From Bacteroidaceae bacterium (GTDB lineage Bacteria > Bacteroidota > Bacteroidia > Bacteroidales > Bacteroidaceae): a stretch of 64,000 nt of DNA. The notes beneath the pieces were generated by a model. The model was not told the origin of the DNA and ran no database searches. It saw only the letters and a program-made list of their open reading frames with translations. The position numbers and the translations under genes were made by a program. The stretch lies in contig JAFXNA010000027.1 in NCBI GenBank assembly GCA_017529865.1, positions 1 to 64,000 of the forward strand. Reading direction: 5' to 3'. Shown piece by piece: positions 55,215-63,889 of this stretch (its first letter is position 1; each line of letters begins with the position of its first letter).

Positions 55215-55340
55215 TTATGAATTATGAATGTAGTCACTTGCAAACAAGCGGATAAAATTCAGGGTTTCGTCACTTGCATGCAACATCGGCATGTCCAGCG
55301 GAAGGGAATCAAAATCAGTGTCTTGTGTAAAATCTCTCAT
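55215..55340 (-). CDS. Possible 41-aa small protein
   Basis: ATG 55340 to TAA 55217-55215 encodes MRDFTQDTDFDSLPLDMPML... with ETLNFIRLFASDYI near the end. The ETLNFIR-FA pattern recalls C-terminal ends of very small Bacteroidales proteins that I have seen but cannot name. The last residues and stop are encoded by TTCATAA heptamers. No -7 box is visible. It may be real or a fragment. Confidence 0.35.
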   Translation of the reverse strand: MRDFTQDTDFDSLPLDMPMLHASDETLNFIRLFASDYIHNS

Positions 55341-55469
55341 AGGCAATCCTGCATTATATGATAAATTATAAATTATGCATTATAAATTATGCATTATAAA
55401 TTATACATTATAAAGAAATCTTCTTTCAACTATAATAACGTAACAATCCCGATTTTATTTTGCAACACT

Positions 55470-55625
55470 GCATTTTTTTTCAAAAATAATGAAAATGCGA
55501 GGGGGTGTGAAGGCCATGAAAGGGAGGGGGCGAAAAAGGCCCTTTCATGGGGGTTTGTTTTTAAAAATCACAATTCACAAAATTCACAATTCACAAAATT
55601 CACAATTCACAAAATTCACAAAATT
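55470..55625 (+). repeat. Left inverted repeat of the smalltalk cassette
   Basis: Its core 55491-55605 matches the reverse complement of 57846-57960 with two mismatches in 115 bp. It contains an 11-bp stem (CCATGAAAGGG...CCCTTTCATGG at 55514-55550) and three copies of the 16-mer AATTCACAAAATTCAC. Confidence 0.85.
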
Positions 55626-55919
55626 GACTACGTTGAACTAAAGTTTCACAAAAATCACATTTCACCGTTTCACCATTTCACCAAATAGCGGCTACCTTCA
55701 CAGGCTGCCGCTACCAAAAATTGTTAAACCAACTTTATTAACATCAAACTTCGCTTAAACAATGCACATATCATATTTCTAACGGATAGTAATGTTTGCC
55801 ATCCTTACACCTCAATAGGCTTTTTATTTCCGATGCGTATTTTATCCTCGATGATGTCAAAGTTATACGAACTTTCATTCCACAAAAATTTTTCAAAGGA
55901 AAAAATGAGTTGAATACAA

Positions 55920-56096
55920 GAAGTTATTTTGTGAATTTTGTGAATTGTGAATTTTACATTTCTCAATGGAAAAACATTCTAAAGTATATATATAATATAT
56001 ATTCTTTAGGGCATTGTAATCCCGACATTACAAAATTACATAAAAAACCTAAATTCACAGAATTCACAATTCACAAAATTCACAAAATTCACATCT
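55920..56096. repeat. Internal TTCACAAAATTCAC arrays
   Basis: Inverted units at 55928-55958 (GTGAATTTTGTGAATTGTGA) and direct units at 56051-56094 (AATTCACAATTCACAAAATT). The two arrays face each other and could pair. The remaining 55626-55919 and 56097-56122 hold nothing I can assign. Confidence 0.6.
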
Positions 56097-56122
56097 TCCA
56101 TTGTTTTCCCCGTTTTTTTTCG

Positions 56123-56130
56123 TAACTTTG
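56123..56130 (+). promoter_or_regulatory. -7 box for the cassette operon
   Basis: TAACTTTG. It leaves a leader of about 155 nt that contains three copies of TTTACCTCTTG-type 11-mers at 56170-56205. Confidence 0.7.
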
Positions 56131-56291
56131 TATCGTCGAAAGGGCAAGAAACCCAGCGAACAACGCAGGTGTACCTCTTGTTTACCTCTTGTTTACCTCT
56201 TATTTATAAGATAGGAGTTCGAGCGGAGTTAGTGGCAAGGTATAAGCGGAGCTCAACGGGAAGCCCTAAAAACGACACCCAAAAAAACAAC

Positions 56292-57500
56292 ATGGCAGTA
56301 AGTCAAGGTTATTACGGTCTACGTCGTGGTTCAACGAAATCACATACCTACTCAGTAGTAGGTGGTAAGCAGATTACCAAAGACCGCGTAGAAGGTGGAA
56401 AGAATCCACGCACATTGGGTCAGATGAAGCAACGCGCGATTATCGCAACCGTTGGTTCCGCCTACAGTGCAATGAAGACCATCTGTGATCACTCTTTCGA
56501 GGGAGTTACAGCAGGTCGTGAATCAATGACTGAGTTCATCTCTCTGAACACATCATTGGTTCGTCAGTCAATCAACCAATCAAACGGATTCTTCGGAATC
56601 AACAAGTGGGGAGTAAAGGGCATGATGCCTGGCAGCTACATCATTTCAATGGGTACGCTTCCATCCATCGCTCCCGACCTCTCAACGCTCAGCATTGACG
56701 GTGCAGCAAAAACTGCTGTTATCGACGTTGCTTATGGACGTAGCGTCGCAGACATTTGCGAAGAGCTGGGTTTGAAGCAGTACGGCGATATGGCAACCAT
56801 CTGTATCGCTTACAAGAAGAAGGACGGAACTTACGGTTTCGGTGCCGCTCGTTTCACCTTCAAGCAGGGTGCAGATGTAGCAGGTTCATTCGATCTCGCC
56901 ATCACGGGTGACCTCGTAGCCGCTTCGTTTGCTTACGCAACGAATAAGCTGAGCCTCACCGTAAAGACTGCTTTCGAGTGGGCTGACGGTGCTGATGCTG
57001 AGCACACTTATACTGCTGCAATCTGCTCGCAGTATCGCAACGGTAAGTACTTCCGTAGTAAGGCTCAGTTCGATGTCCTCGATGCTTCTCCAAGCTATGC
57101 AGAGGCAATTCAGACCTACCCAGTAGGTCAGGAGCGTTTCCTCAATGGTGATGCTTCAAACAACGACAATGGTGGTGCTGCTCCCGTAGAACCATCAACG
57201 CCAACCGACCCCGTAGTGACTGACCCAGTCCTCACCATTCAGAAGAATGGTACAGGCTCGGTAGCAGTAACTCATGATGGATCAGCTGTTCAGACAGGCG
57301 CAACCGTGACTGCAGGTGACGAGGTTGAACTCGTCGTAACTCCAGCAGAAGGATTCACTCCGACTGCAACTGTCAACGGACAGTCTGTTCAATTGACCCA
57401 GAGCGGCAACAACTGGGAAGGTAGCTTCCTCATGCCATCAGCTAATGCAACTCTCAGCGTTGTTACTTCAAGCAACGGCGGTGGAGTTGACCAGAACTAA
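56292..57500 (+). CDS. Repeat-domain protein of unknown function in the smalltalk cassette
   Basis: A 402-residue protein. The start is ATG 56292 (MAVSQGYYGLRRGSTKSHTY); the frame extends further upstream but through the leader repeats. There is no signal peptide. Residues 1-285 form one domain: basic N-terminus, GGKNPRTLGQMKQRAIIATV near 37-56, then beta-rich sequence; there is a faint resemblance to DUF6266-type proteins (NPRT-x-x-Q-x-x-R) by recollection. A Pro/Thr linker (PVEPSTPTDPVVTDP) leads to a C-terminal bacterial-repeat/InlB-B-like domain (about 312-395; GDEVELVVTPAEGFTPTATVNG). It is followed by a smalltalk gene where many Bacteroides have an HU-like protein. Confidence 0.75.
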   Translation: MAVSQGYYGLRRGSTKSHTYSVVGGKQITKDRVEGGKNPRTLGQMKQRAIIATVGSAYSAMKTICDHSFEGVTAGRESMTEFISLNTSLVRQSINQSNGFFGINKWGVKGMMPGSYIISMGTLPSIAPDLSTLSIDGAAKTAVIDVAYGRSVADICEELGLKQYGDMATICIAYKKKDGTYGFGAARFTFKQGADVAGSFDLAITGDLVAASFAYATNKLSLTVKTAFEWADGADAEHTYTAAICSQYRNGKYFRSKAQFDVLDASPSYAEAIQTYPVGQERFLNGDASNNDNGGAAPVEPSTPTDPVVTDPVLTIQKNGTGSVAVTHDGSAVQTGATVTAGDEVELVVTPAEGFTPTATVNGQSVQLTQSGNNWEGSFLMPSANATLSVVTSSNGGGVDQN

Positions 57501-57560
57501 GACCCACCCCCTGTGCCCCTCCCTGTAAGGGAGGGGAGTGGGATGAGGGGCTGATGAACT
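57501..57560. repeat. GC-rich palindromic element after the cassette gene
   Basis: AGACCCACCCCC, then CCCCTCCC-TGTAA-GGGAGGGG. Same family as 13427-13510 and 54800-54913. Octamer-like AACCTTAA repeats follow at 57578-57624. Confidence 0.7.
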
Positions 57561-57628
57561 AGAAGGGAAGAGTAGTGACAGGGAACCTTAAAACCTCAAA
57601 ACCTTAAACCTTAAAACCTTAAAAATGT

Positions 57629-57724
57629 ATGGAAGAAAACAAGAAGAAGGTCATTGCAGAAGTGATACGCTTCATCATCACAGTACTTGGTGCCCTCCTC
57701 GGCACATCGGCACTACAGTCATGA
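57629..57724 (+). CDS. Smalltalk protein, 31 aa
   Basis: ATG 57629 to TGA 57722-57724 encodes MEENKKKVIAEVIRFIITVL then GALLGTSALQS. The charged N-terminus, one hydrophobic helix and small-residue C-terminus match the 'smalltalk' family of about 32-residue Bacteroidales proteins (typically MEENKK...II..L.AI...LG...C). Function is unknown; a single membrane-spanning peptide is likely. It usually sits beside an HU-like DNA-binding gene and often an amidase; neither is here. It is followed by a terminator. Confidence 0.8.
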   Translation: MEENKKKVIAEVIRFIITVLGALLGTSALQS

Positions 57725-57726
57725 GC

Positions 57727-57808
57727 CTCCTCCAGCTCCCCCTCAGGGGGGAGGGTATAGCCTTACCCTGAAAGCCCCCTCTCTTGAGGAGAGGGATGGG
57801 GAGAGGCT
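57727..57808. repeat. GC-rich palindromic elements between smalltalk gene and terminator
   Basis: CCCCCTCAGGGGGG hairpin, then AAAGCCCCCTCTC-TTGA-GGAGAGGG and GGGGAGAGGCTTT; outer ends AAAGCC/GGCTTT are inverted. Confidence 0.7.
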
Positions 57809-57810
57809 TT

Positions 57811-57839
57811 GAGTCGGGCTTAACTGCTCGACTCTTTTT
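57811..57839 (+). terminator. Terminator of the smalltalk operon
   Basis: GAGTCGGGC and GCTCGACTC pair with one mismatch around TTAACT, followed by TTTTTG. Confidence 0.85.
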
Positions 57840-57840
57840 G

Positions 57841-57985
57841 TGATTTTGTGAATTTTGTGAATTGTGAATTTTGTGAATTGTGATTTTTAAAAACAAACCC
57901 CCATGAAAGGGCCTTTTTCGCCCCCTCCCTTTCATGGGCTTCACACCCCCTCCCATTTTCATCATTTTTTTCAAAAAAGATGCGA
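57841..57985 (-). repeat. Right inverted repeat of the smalltalk cassette
   Basis: Reverse complement of 55470-55625 (two mismatches over the 115-bp core), with two 16-mers AATTCACAAAATTCAC instead of three. Confidence 0.85.
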
Positions 57986-58031
57986 AGCACACTGGCCCCG
58001 CACCCTTATAAAATTCCCAAACCGCCAAACG

Positions 58032-60785
58032 CTAATCAAACGCATTGAAACGATAGCGGAACGAGAGGACGAACATGGATGTATCGCCATAGGTACGACT
58101 TTCATTCCACGTGGTTCCGTCCATCGTGGCGTTGAATCCGTTATATGAATTGAGGATGTCACGCCAATGTATCCCTACAGTTGCCATACGTTTTTTCAGG
58201 AAATGGTACTCGGCGTTCAATCCCAACAGGCATTCTGTCTTGTTGGCAGCTGCCATCTCGTAACCAAACGGTTTGCTGAAGGTGCAGTCCACATTCAATT
58301 CCAATCCGAAGGGTGCTTCGTAGGTGATGTCGGCTCCTGCATTGATGGACTGTCCTTTTGTGGCTTTGGTGAGGTAGTCGCTCTTGCTGTGGTTCATTGT
58401 ATACCCTACATTTCCTTGCATCATCCAGTACTTATTGCCGTAGCTTCCGGATATGCTTGTGTTGAAGTTATGATGCTTCGTTGCACTCTTCCTTGCTTCA
58501 CTGTCTGTCAGGTTCTGCACATACGACACGCCGTGGTTGAACGAGTGTGTGGCATTGATGCTGAGCGTGAAGTCGTGGATAGGGATGGTGAAGTAGACAT
58601 ACTCGCGAGTGTTCCAATTGCCGTTGATATTGGCAGGCGATGTACGACGTGCACCGGTCGACTTATCCATCAGGGTGAGTGTGGTGATCTGGTTGTCGGT
58701 GAATCCATACGTAAGTTGCAGACGCATCAACGACTTCAGCTGATACTCAAACTCAAAGTGGTGGGTGAATGCATTCTTCAGGTTCGGGTTACCCACGCTG
58801 ATGTTCATCGGGTCGTGGTAGTCGGTCACATTCGACAACTGCTCCACACCAGGCAAAGCATTATTTCCCGAATAACTCAGTGTGTATTTGTCTTTCTTCA
58901 CATTGAGCGTATAGCGGGTGTTGAATGAGAGTTGAACTCCATTGCTTTCGATATGCTCGTTCCGGCCATACTGGTCGTTGTCGATGGTCATCTTACGTGG
59001 TGAAGCCTGAATCGACGCATTCAGACGCGACTTCTTGTCGCTATAGAAATAGGACAACTGAAACTGATGCACAAAATTGCGGTTACGCTTATCATAGTGA
59101 AGGCTGTCCACCTGTGCGAATGTTCCGTCGGCCAGGATGTCCTCATAGTTCTGTGTGCTGGTATTGCTGCTGAAATCGACTCCGTAACCGAAACTGAGGA
59201 ACGAGTTGACAGGATTTTCGTCATCATCGTCCATACCTCTCATGTATCCTCCACCAATCCTGTGGCTATAGCGCAGCATGATGCTGTGTTGGTTGTGACG
59301 ATCGGGCGAAGAAATACGATGGTTCACATCGCGAATGCTGTCAAGTTGGACGAACCGGCTGTACGACTTGTTGTACGAGGTGTTCTTACTGTCGGAATGG
59401 CTATACGTGTAATTAAGGCTCAACTCGTTTTTATGGTCTTCATCGAAAGTATAGTTCAAGTTGAAGCTTCCGTTCAGTGATTTGTTGTCGCCATCGGACG
59501 AATTGATCTGACGGGTGGTGCTCACCAGCCCTTCTCCCTCGTTCGAGATGGTGTCGTTTGATTCGCTGTAGCTCTTCGAGTCCGTCTTGTCCATACCAAT
59601 ATTCGCATTGAAGTAAAGCTTTTCGGAAATTCGGGCAAACGAACCGAAACTGCCATTCCAGTTCTTGCTTTTGTTGCTGCTGAACGACTCGTTCATGGAG
59701 TTCTGGGTATAGTCGGGCATGAACATCTTGGTGTAGTTGTCGTTCTTCGTCTCGTTGCGGTTGTAGTTATGGTTCAAGTTCCCGTTTATCGAAGCCTTGT
59801 CGTTGAAGTTATACTCCGCCATCAAGTTTCCGTATGTTCTCACCGTCTCCAGCTGATAGGTGCCTTCATCGGGAATATCCTGCGTATTGAAGCTACCATT
59901 CAGCTGCAACCCCTTCTGCTTCCACATATTGATATAGCCGCCAACGCCGTAGTGGTTGAACTTCTCGGTGGTCGATGCGTTCAGTTCCGCGAATATGGTA
60001 CCCGTCATCGGTTCCTTGGTCTCCATATCCATCACGAGGTGCTTCTCGCTCTTCACGTCGAGTGTATCCTTGAGTTCCTCATAGATGCTCAGACTCTTCA
60101 GCTTCTCATGCGGCATGTTGTTGAGCGCAATGCTCATATCGTGCTTGAAGAACGAGTCGCCATTGAGCTTGATTTCCTCGATGTCCTTACCCATATAGGT
60201 CATCTTGCCACCCTCGTACTTCAATCCAGGCAGACGGCGCACGAGGTCGAGCAGCACACTTCCGGACGGCATCTCGTAGGCATCGGCATTGAAGATGACG
60301 GTATCGCCTCGCTGGTACATCTTCTTCAACTCAGCGACGACGACAGCCTCGTCGAGCGTCATCGGCTTGCTCTCCATCACCAATGAATCTATCTTAACCA
60401 CGTAGGCATCGACTCCGTTCTCCTTCGTCTTCTCGGGCGAATAGATGTGCTCGTAGGTGTCCATACCCACATAGGAGATCATCACCTTCACACGCGTGTC
60501 CTTCAAGCGTTCACGCAGAGGCAACCACACATCGAAGCGTCCGTCTTTCCATACGGACTGACCATCCATCTGAGTGGTGTCGCCCATACAGGTCACCTTC
60601 ACATTCGCACCTTGCAATGCGTATGGTTTCGGCTCGAACTCGTCCTTTCCGAACACCTTTCCCGATACGTGATATATCTGCTTGTAAGCAGTACGCATAT
60701 ACGTATTCAACTCTGGGGAATCCCACTGAGCATAGAGGCTCACACACATTGCAAAGCCTGCTACAAGACTCAAAACTCGTTTCAT
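58032..60785 (-). CDS. Outer-membrane beta-barrel protein, TonB-receptor-like
   Basis: A 917-residue exported protein: signal peptide (SLYAQ, residue 20), N-terminal beta-sandwich (about 38-130, shorter than in the other barrel), plug-like segment RGDTVIFNADAYEMPSGSVL (about 160-180), then an outer-membrane barrel ending FVLSFRYRFNAFD, which has the usual aromatic end. It is a paralog of 16830-20042 (shared DT-IFNADA-..P-GSVL-DLV..LPG) but lacks the Gly-rich runs. The start is ATG 60785, just after the XRE stop; ATG 60800 overlaps that stop. Probably co-expressed with the XRE and membrane genes. Confidence 0.87.
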   Translation of the reverse strand: MKRVLSLVAGFAMCVSLYAQWDSPELNTYMRTAYKQIYHVSGKVFGKDEFEPKPYALQGANVKVTCMGDTTQMDGQSVWKDGRFDVWLPLRERLKDTRVKVMISYVGMDTYEHIYSPEKTKENGVDAYVVKIDSLVMESKPMTLDEAVVVAELKKMYQRGDTVIFNADAYEMPSGSVLLDLVRRLPGLKYEGGKMTYMGKDIEEIKLNGDSFFKHDMSIALNNMPHEKLKSLSIYEELKDTLDVKSEKHLVMDMETKEPMTGTIFAELNASTTEKFNHYGVGGYINMWKQKGLQLNGSFNTQDIPDEGTYQLETVRTYGNLMAEYNFNDKASINGNLNHNYNRNETKNDNYTKMFMPDYTQNSMNESFSSNKSKNWNGSFGSFARISEKLYFNANIGMDKTDSKSYSESNDTISNEGEGLVSTTRQINSSDGDNKSLNGSFNLNYTFDEDHKNELSLNYTYSHSDSKNTSYNKSYSRFVQLDSIRDVNHRISSPDRHNQHSIMLRYSHRIGGGYMRGMDDDDENPVNSFLSFGYGVDFSSNTSTQNYEDILADGTFAQVDSLHYDKRNRNFVHQFQLSYFYSDKKSRLNASIQASPRKMTIDNDQYGRNEHIESNGVQLSFNTRYTLNVKKDKYTLSYSGNNALPGVEQLSNVTDYHDPMNISVGNPNLKNAFTHHFEFEYQLKSLMRLQLTYGFTDNQITTLTLMDKSTGARRTSPANINGNWNTREYVYFTIPIHDFTLSINATHSFNHGVSYVQNLTDSEARKSATKHHNFNTSISGSYGNKYWMMQGNVGYTMNHSKSDYLTKATKGQSINAGADITYEAPFGLELNVDCTFSKPFGYEMAAANKTECLLGLNAEYHFLKKRMATVGIHWRDILNSYNGFNATMDGTTWNESRTYGDTSMFVLSFRYRFNAFD

Positions 60786-60786
60786 A

Positions 60787-60987
60787 TTAATCGTTTTCAT
60801 CTAACTGGAATATTTCTTCTAATGGTTTACTGAACACTCGGGCCAGCTTCAGCGACAGGGTCGTCGAAGGTACATAGTTGCCCTTCTCGATCGCATTGAT
60901 GGTCTGACGGCTCACCCCTACCTGTTCCGCCAGCTGTTGTTGCGTGAGGTCGCAAATGGCACGCTCCACTTTTAGCCTATTCTTCAT
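60787..60987 (-). CDS. XRE-family helix-turn-helix regulator
   Basis: A 66-residue stand-alone HTH_3 protein. The helix-turn-helix reads LTQQQLAEQVGVSRQTINAI (residues 14-33), and EKGNYVPSTTLSLKLARVF follows. The size and type match YozG-like regulators paired with a small membrane protein. Start ATG 60987, overlapping the membrane gene end by 11 bp. Likely controls its own operon, including the barrel gene. Confidence 0.93.
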   Translation of the reverse strand: MKNRLKVERAICDLTQQQLAEQVGVSRQTINAIEKGNYVPSTTLSLKLARVFSKPLEEIFQLDEND

Positions 60988-61453
60988 TGTTCTTACGGAA
61001 TTGATAGAGTGAAATGTTGTACTTGATGATAAAAAACAGGAAGGTAGAGAACGGATAGACCGCCATACAGGTGAGATAGGAGCCTCCATATATAAATAAG
61101 GTGGTGAGCAACACCAGCACCATATTCACCATCAGCGCCCATACCAGCGACTGCATACGTATCTGAGCAATGCACTCGTCTTCTTCCTTCTCCCTTGAGA
61201 ACGCTACGAACACACAGCCCACACACATCAGCGTCATCACAATCTCGAACCAACCACCCTGAGTGATGCGAGGATAGAACTTGAATATGGTCCACTCTTC
61301 GTCCATCGGTGGTGTGAGACTGATCATCGGATACTGAAGGCCGAACGCCAACTGGTCGAACGACAGACAGAGAACAAAGAAAACCAAGGCTACGACGAGA
61401 AGTGCGTAACCAATCTTTCTGAACACCGGGGAAAACAAATAATTCTTTACCAT
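60977..61453 (-). CDS. Four-helix integral membrane protein
   Basis: A 158-residue inner-membrane protein. Helices are near 14-32 (IGYALLVVALVFFVLCLSF), 67-85 (FEIVMTLMCVGCVFVAF), 100-120 and 123-143. Short charged loops, no catalytic motif. The layout resembles DUF2975-type proteins encoded with YozG-like XRE regulators. The linked HTH suggests a membrane sensor or protein-protein control of the regulator. Confidence 0.83.
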   Translation of the reverse strand: MVKNYLFSPVFRKIGYALLVVALVFFVLCLSFDQLAFGLQYPMISLTPPMDEEWTIFKFYPRITQGGWFEIVMTLMCVGCVFVAFSREKEEDECIAQIRMQSLVWALMVNMVLVLLTTLFIYGGSYLTCMAVYPFSTFLFFIIKYNISLYQFRKNNEE

Positions 61454-61479
61454 AATGCGCTTGTTTTTAAATTGCGCTG

Positions 61480-61487
61480 CAAAGGTA
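61480..61487 (-). promoter_or_regulatory. -7 box for the membrane-XRE-barrel operon
   Basis: The minus strand reads TACCTTTG, 27 bp before the ATG at 61453. Confidence 0.7.
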
Positions 61488-61584
61488 AAGCAAATTTTTC
61501 ATAATGTCAAGCGAATTTGACAAAAAGTTATGCAGACTTAACCTTATTTAACACTAAAATGCCTGATATTGCTCGATTCGAGCA

Positions 61585-62682
61585 TTATTTCTTCTCTTTT
61601 TGTTTGTATTGCTTCTTCTTGAGGAAATCGAAGCCGATGATGTATTTCACGGTTCCGTAAGCGTTGGTGAGACTGAACTTCTTTTGACGATAAGCATAGG
61701 TGTGAAGATCGACAACGAAGCCGGTGAAATACTTAGTATTGTTCCAGAACAGGCTGGTGCGGAAGAAGACATCGGTGCTGATGTGGCGCAAAACAGCCTT
61801 GTCTTTGTTGTATTCGGTGATGTCGGACTGGCGATAACCGATAGAGGGAAGCACAGAGACGGCAAGGATGCAATTGCGACGGAAAGCCCAGTTGTAGCCG
61901 TATCCGAAACTGATGGCGTAATCCTTATAGCTTACTTTATTGAATAACAGCGTGGTATCGATGTTCTGTGCGATATAGGTCGGCAACTCGTTCTTGTTGA
62001 AGTTCACCGTCACGTGATTATAGGAGAAACCCAGTTTCCACGACCCCTGACTCTTGCGCTGCACAGCATTCTCGCCAAAAGCTGCTGGCCATGAATAGCG
62101 GCGATGGTTGAAGATATACTGGGCATCGATGCCGAAACACTTTGAGCTCAGTCCCTTGAATGTGCGGTCCTGTCCTTCGAGATCGACATCGCTGATGCTC
62201 CTGAACTTTGCCGACTTACCCGATTTGAAGGTATATACCTCGGCGATGATACGAGCCGTATTGAGCACAAACACATTGCGGTGACCGGTTCCGTTCGTCT
62301 CCCCTTCCGGCTTGCCGATATCGCCCAGATTCACAGAGTGACCATAACCGAGAATACTCCAATAGACGTAACCGCCAAGCACGAGCGGATTGCCCGACTC
62401 TAACGACATCGATTTGGTCGTTCCGTTCACCGATGATGACATCCGGTAGAAATCGTGCCAGTACGACAACTCTGCCTGTGCGGTAAACTCATATTTCTGA
62501 GGTGTCACGTAGTTGGTGTCGCAGCCCATGAAGAAGTTCGTAATCGCATCGGCCCCCTTGAACACCGTATTCAGCACTCGCTTACCCCAAGGCAACGAAT
62601 CCAAACGCACAGAGTCCCCCGTTTCTATTGCCATTGTAGCAACAGAAAACATCATCAGCAGTATGTAAACTACGTATCTCAT
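61585..62682 (-). CDS. DUF4421 outer-membrane-type protein
   Basis: A 365-residue exported protein with signal peptide (SVATMA, residue 17) and a predicted beta-barrel in which every strand is rich in aromatic residues (ISFGYGYNWAFRRNCILAVS; FTGFVVDLHTYAYRQ). YVTPQKYEFTAQAELSYWHDFY near residue 60 and the C-terminal end match DUF4421, a Bacteroidetes family of unknown function. Heptamer repeats precede the ATG and no -7 box is visible. Confidence 0.85.
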   Translation of the reverse strand: MRYVVYILLMMFSVATMAIETGDSVRLDSLPWGKRVLNTVFKGADAITNFFMGCDTNYVTPQKYEFTAQAELSYWHDFYRMSSSVNGTTKSMSLESGNPLVLGGYVYWSILGYGHSVNLGDIGKPEGETNGTGHRNVFVLNTARIIAEVYTFKSGKSAKFRSISDVDLEGQDRTFKGLSSKCFGIDAQYIFNHRRYSWPAAFGENAVQRKSQGSWKLGFSYNHVTVNFNKNELPTYIAQNIDTTLLFNKVSYKDYAISFGYGYNWAFRRNCILAVSVLPSIGYRQSDITEYNKDKAVLRHISTDVFFRTSLFWNNTKYFTGFVVDLHTYAYRQKKFSLTNAYGTVKYIIGFDFLKKKQYKQKEKK

Positions 62683-62689
62683 CGATTTT

Positions 62690-62870
62690 ATAGTTTAAAG
62701 TTTATAGTTTAATGTTTTAGGAGTGCAAGAGTGTAGGAGTAGAGGAGTGCAGACAGCACCAAAAGACGTTAACACCAGCAGTCTATCGGCTGCCACTCCA
62801 GCCACTACTGTCACTCCTGTCACTACTATCTCAGCAGTCTATCAACTTTCAACTATCAACTATACACTTT
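62690..62870. repeat. Heptamer repeats between the DUF4421 and oxidoreductase genes
   Basis: TTTATAG TTTAAAG TTTATAG TTTAATG at 62690-62718, GGAGTGC/AGAGTGT types at 62720-62752, CACTCC-type units in the middle and CAACTTT CAACTAT CAACTAT at 62840-62866. Confidence 0.7.
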
Positions 62871-62871
62871 A

Positions 62872-63864
62872 TTAAATTTTCTCCAATATCTTATCCATCA
62901 CCCAGTTGGTAGGTGTAGCACTGATGGAATCACATTCACATCGAGGACCACCCCGCAAATCATCAACGATAGCCTGAATCAGCGGAGTCTGCACATACTG
63001 AGGATTCTCAATCGGAAACTCCTCACGTCCACGCTCGGTATGCAGGGCAATCGGCAGATAGTCGAACACAGAGAAGCAAATCATACCCTTATCACCCACA
63101 ATCTCAATGCGGTCGGTACGAGCCGAATCGTGTGCCACGAAACACCAGGAACCACTACCTGTGAGGCCGTTCGCAAAACGGAAACAAGCATTGAACGTAT
63201 CCTGCACACGATACAGTCCTGCCATATTGGTTGCATAGCCTTCAGCCTCGATAATCACACCGAACATGTGCTGCAACATGTCGAGCTGATGACTGGCCAA
63301 GTCGTAGAAGTACCCCCCTGCCCCAGCGATATCGGGCTGAAGTCGCCAAGGAAGGTTCGTCTTGTTGTAGTCGAGCTCACGTGGCGGCACAGCAAACCGA
63401 ATCTGGACAGACAACACCTTCCCGATGGTGCCGTTAGCCAGTATCTCCTTCACCTTCTCAAAATACGGCAGATAGCGGCGATAGTATGCCACATAGCAAG
63501 GCACACCCGTCTGTTTCGACACATTGTTCACACGCAGACATTCCTCATAGCTCGATGCGAGCGGCTTTTCCACATAGGCAGGTTTGCCGGCTTTCATCGC
63601 CATGATGGCAAACGTGGCATGCGACGAAGGAGGTGTGGCAATATAAATGGCATTAACGTTGCGATCGTTTATCAGTTCCACAGGGTCGGTATAGAAATGC
63701 TGAATACCATGACGCTGAGCATAACTGCGTGCCTTCTCCTTGTCACGACTCATCACAGCCGCTATCATCGACCCTTCGACACACTGCAACGCAGGACCGC
63801 TCTTCGTCTCTGTAGCTTCACCGCATCCAATAACCCCCCAACGCACTTGACTGTTTGACTTCAT
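62872..63864 (-). CDS. Gfo/Idh/MocA-family oxidoreductase
   Basis: A 330-residue NAD(P)-dependent oxidoreductase. N-terminal Rossmann fold starts VRWGVIGCGEAT; the cofactor-proximal EKPLASSYEEC near residue 100 and AYYRRYLPYFEKVKEIL near 125 are family signatures. The C-terminal alpha/beta domain carries GGYFYDLASHQLDMLQHMFG (about 185-204), which holds the catalytic His. The substrate is likely a sugar or inositol derivative. No neighbouring carbohydrate genes indicate which. Confidence 0.93.
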   Translation of the reverse strand: MKSNSQVRWGVIGCGEATETKSGPALQCVEGSMIAAVMSRDKEKARSYAQRHGIQHFYTDPVELINDRNVNAIYIATPPSSHATFAIMAMKAGKPAYVEKPLASSYEECLRVNNVSKQTGVPCYVAYYRRYLPYFEKVKEILANGTIGKVLSVQIRFAVPPRELDYNKTNLPWRLQPDIAGAGGYFYDLASHQLDMLQHMFGVIIEAEGYATNMAGLYRVQDTFNACFRFANGLTGSGSWCFVAHDSARTDRIEIVGDKGMICFSVFDYLPIALHTERGREEFPIENPQYVQTPLIQAIVDDLRGGPRCECDSISATPTNWVMDKILEKI

Positions 63865-63889
63865 ACGTACCTTATTTTGATTTATCGTG

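Noticed and set aside
55562-55625. CRISPR-like array of TTCACAAAATTCAC
   Set aside because: A contiguous 16-mer tandem repeat without spacers.
56169-56291. 41-codon extension of the cassette protein
   Set aside because: It consists of leader repeats; the domain begins at MAVSQGYYG.
61000-61089. N-terminal extension of the XRE regulator
   Set aside because: It lies inside the membrane-protein gene; MKNRLKVERA is the normal start of this family.
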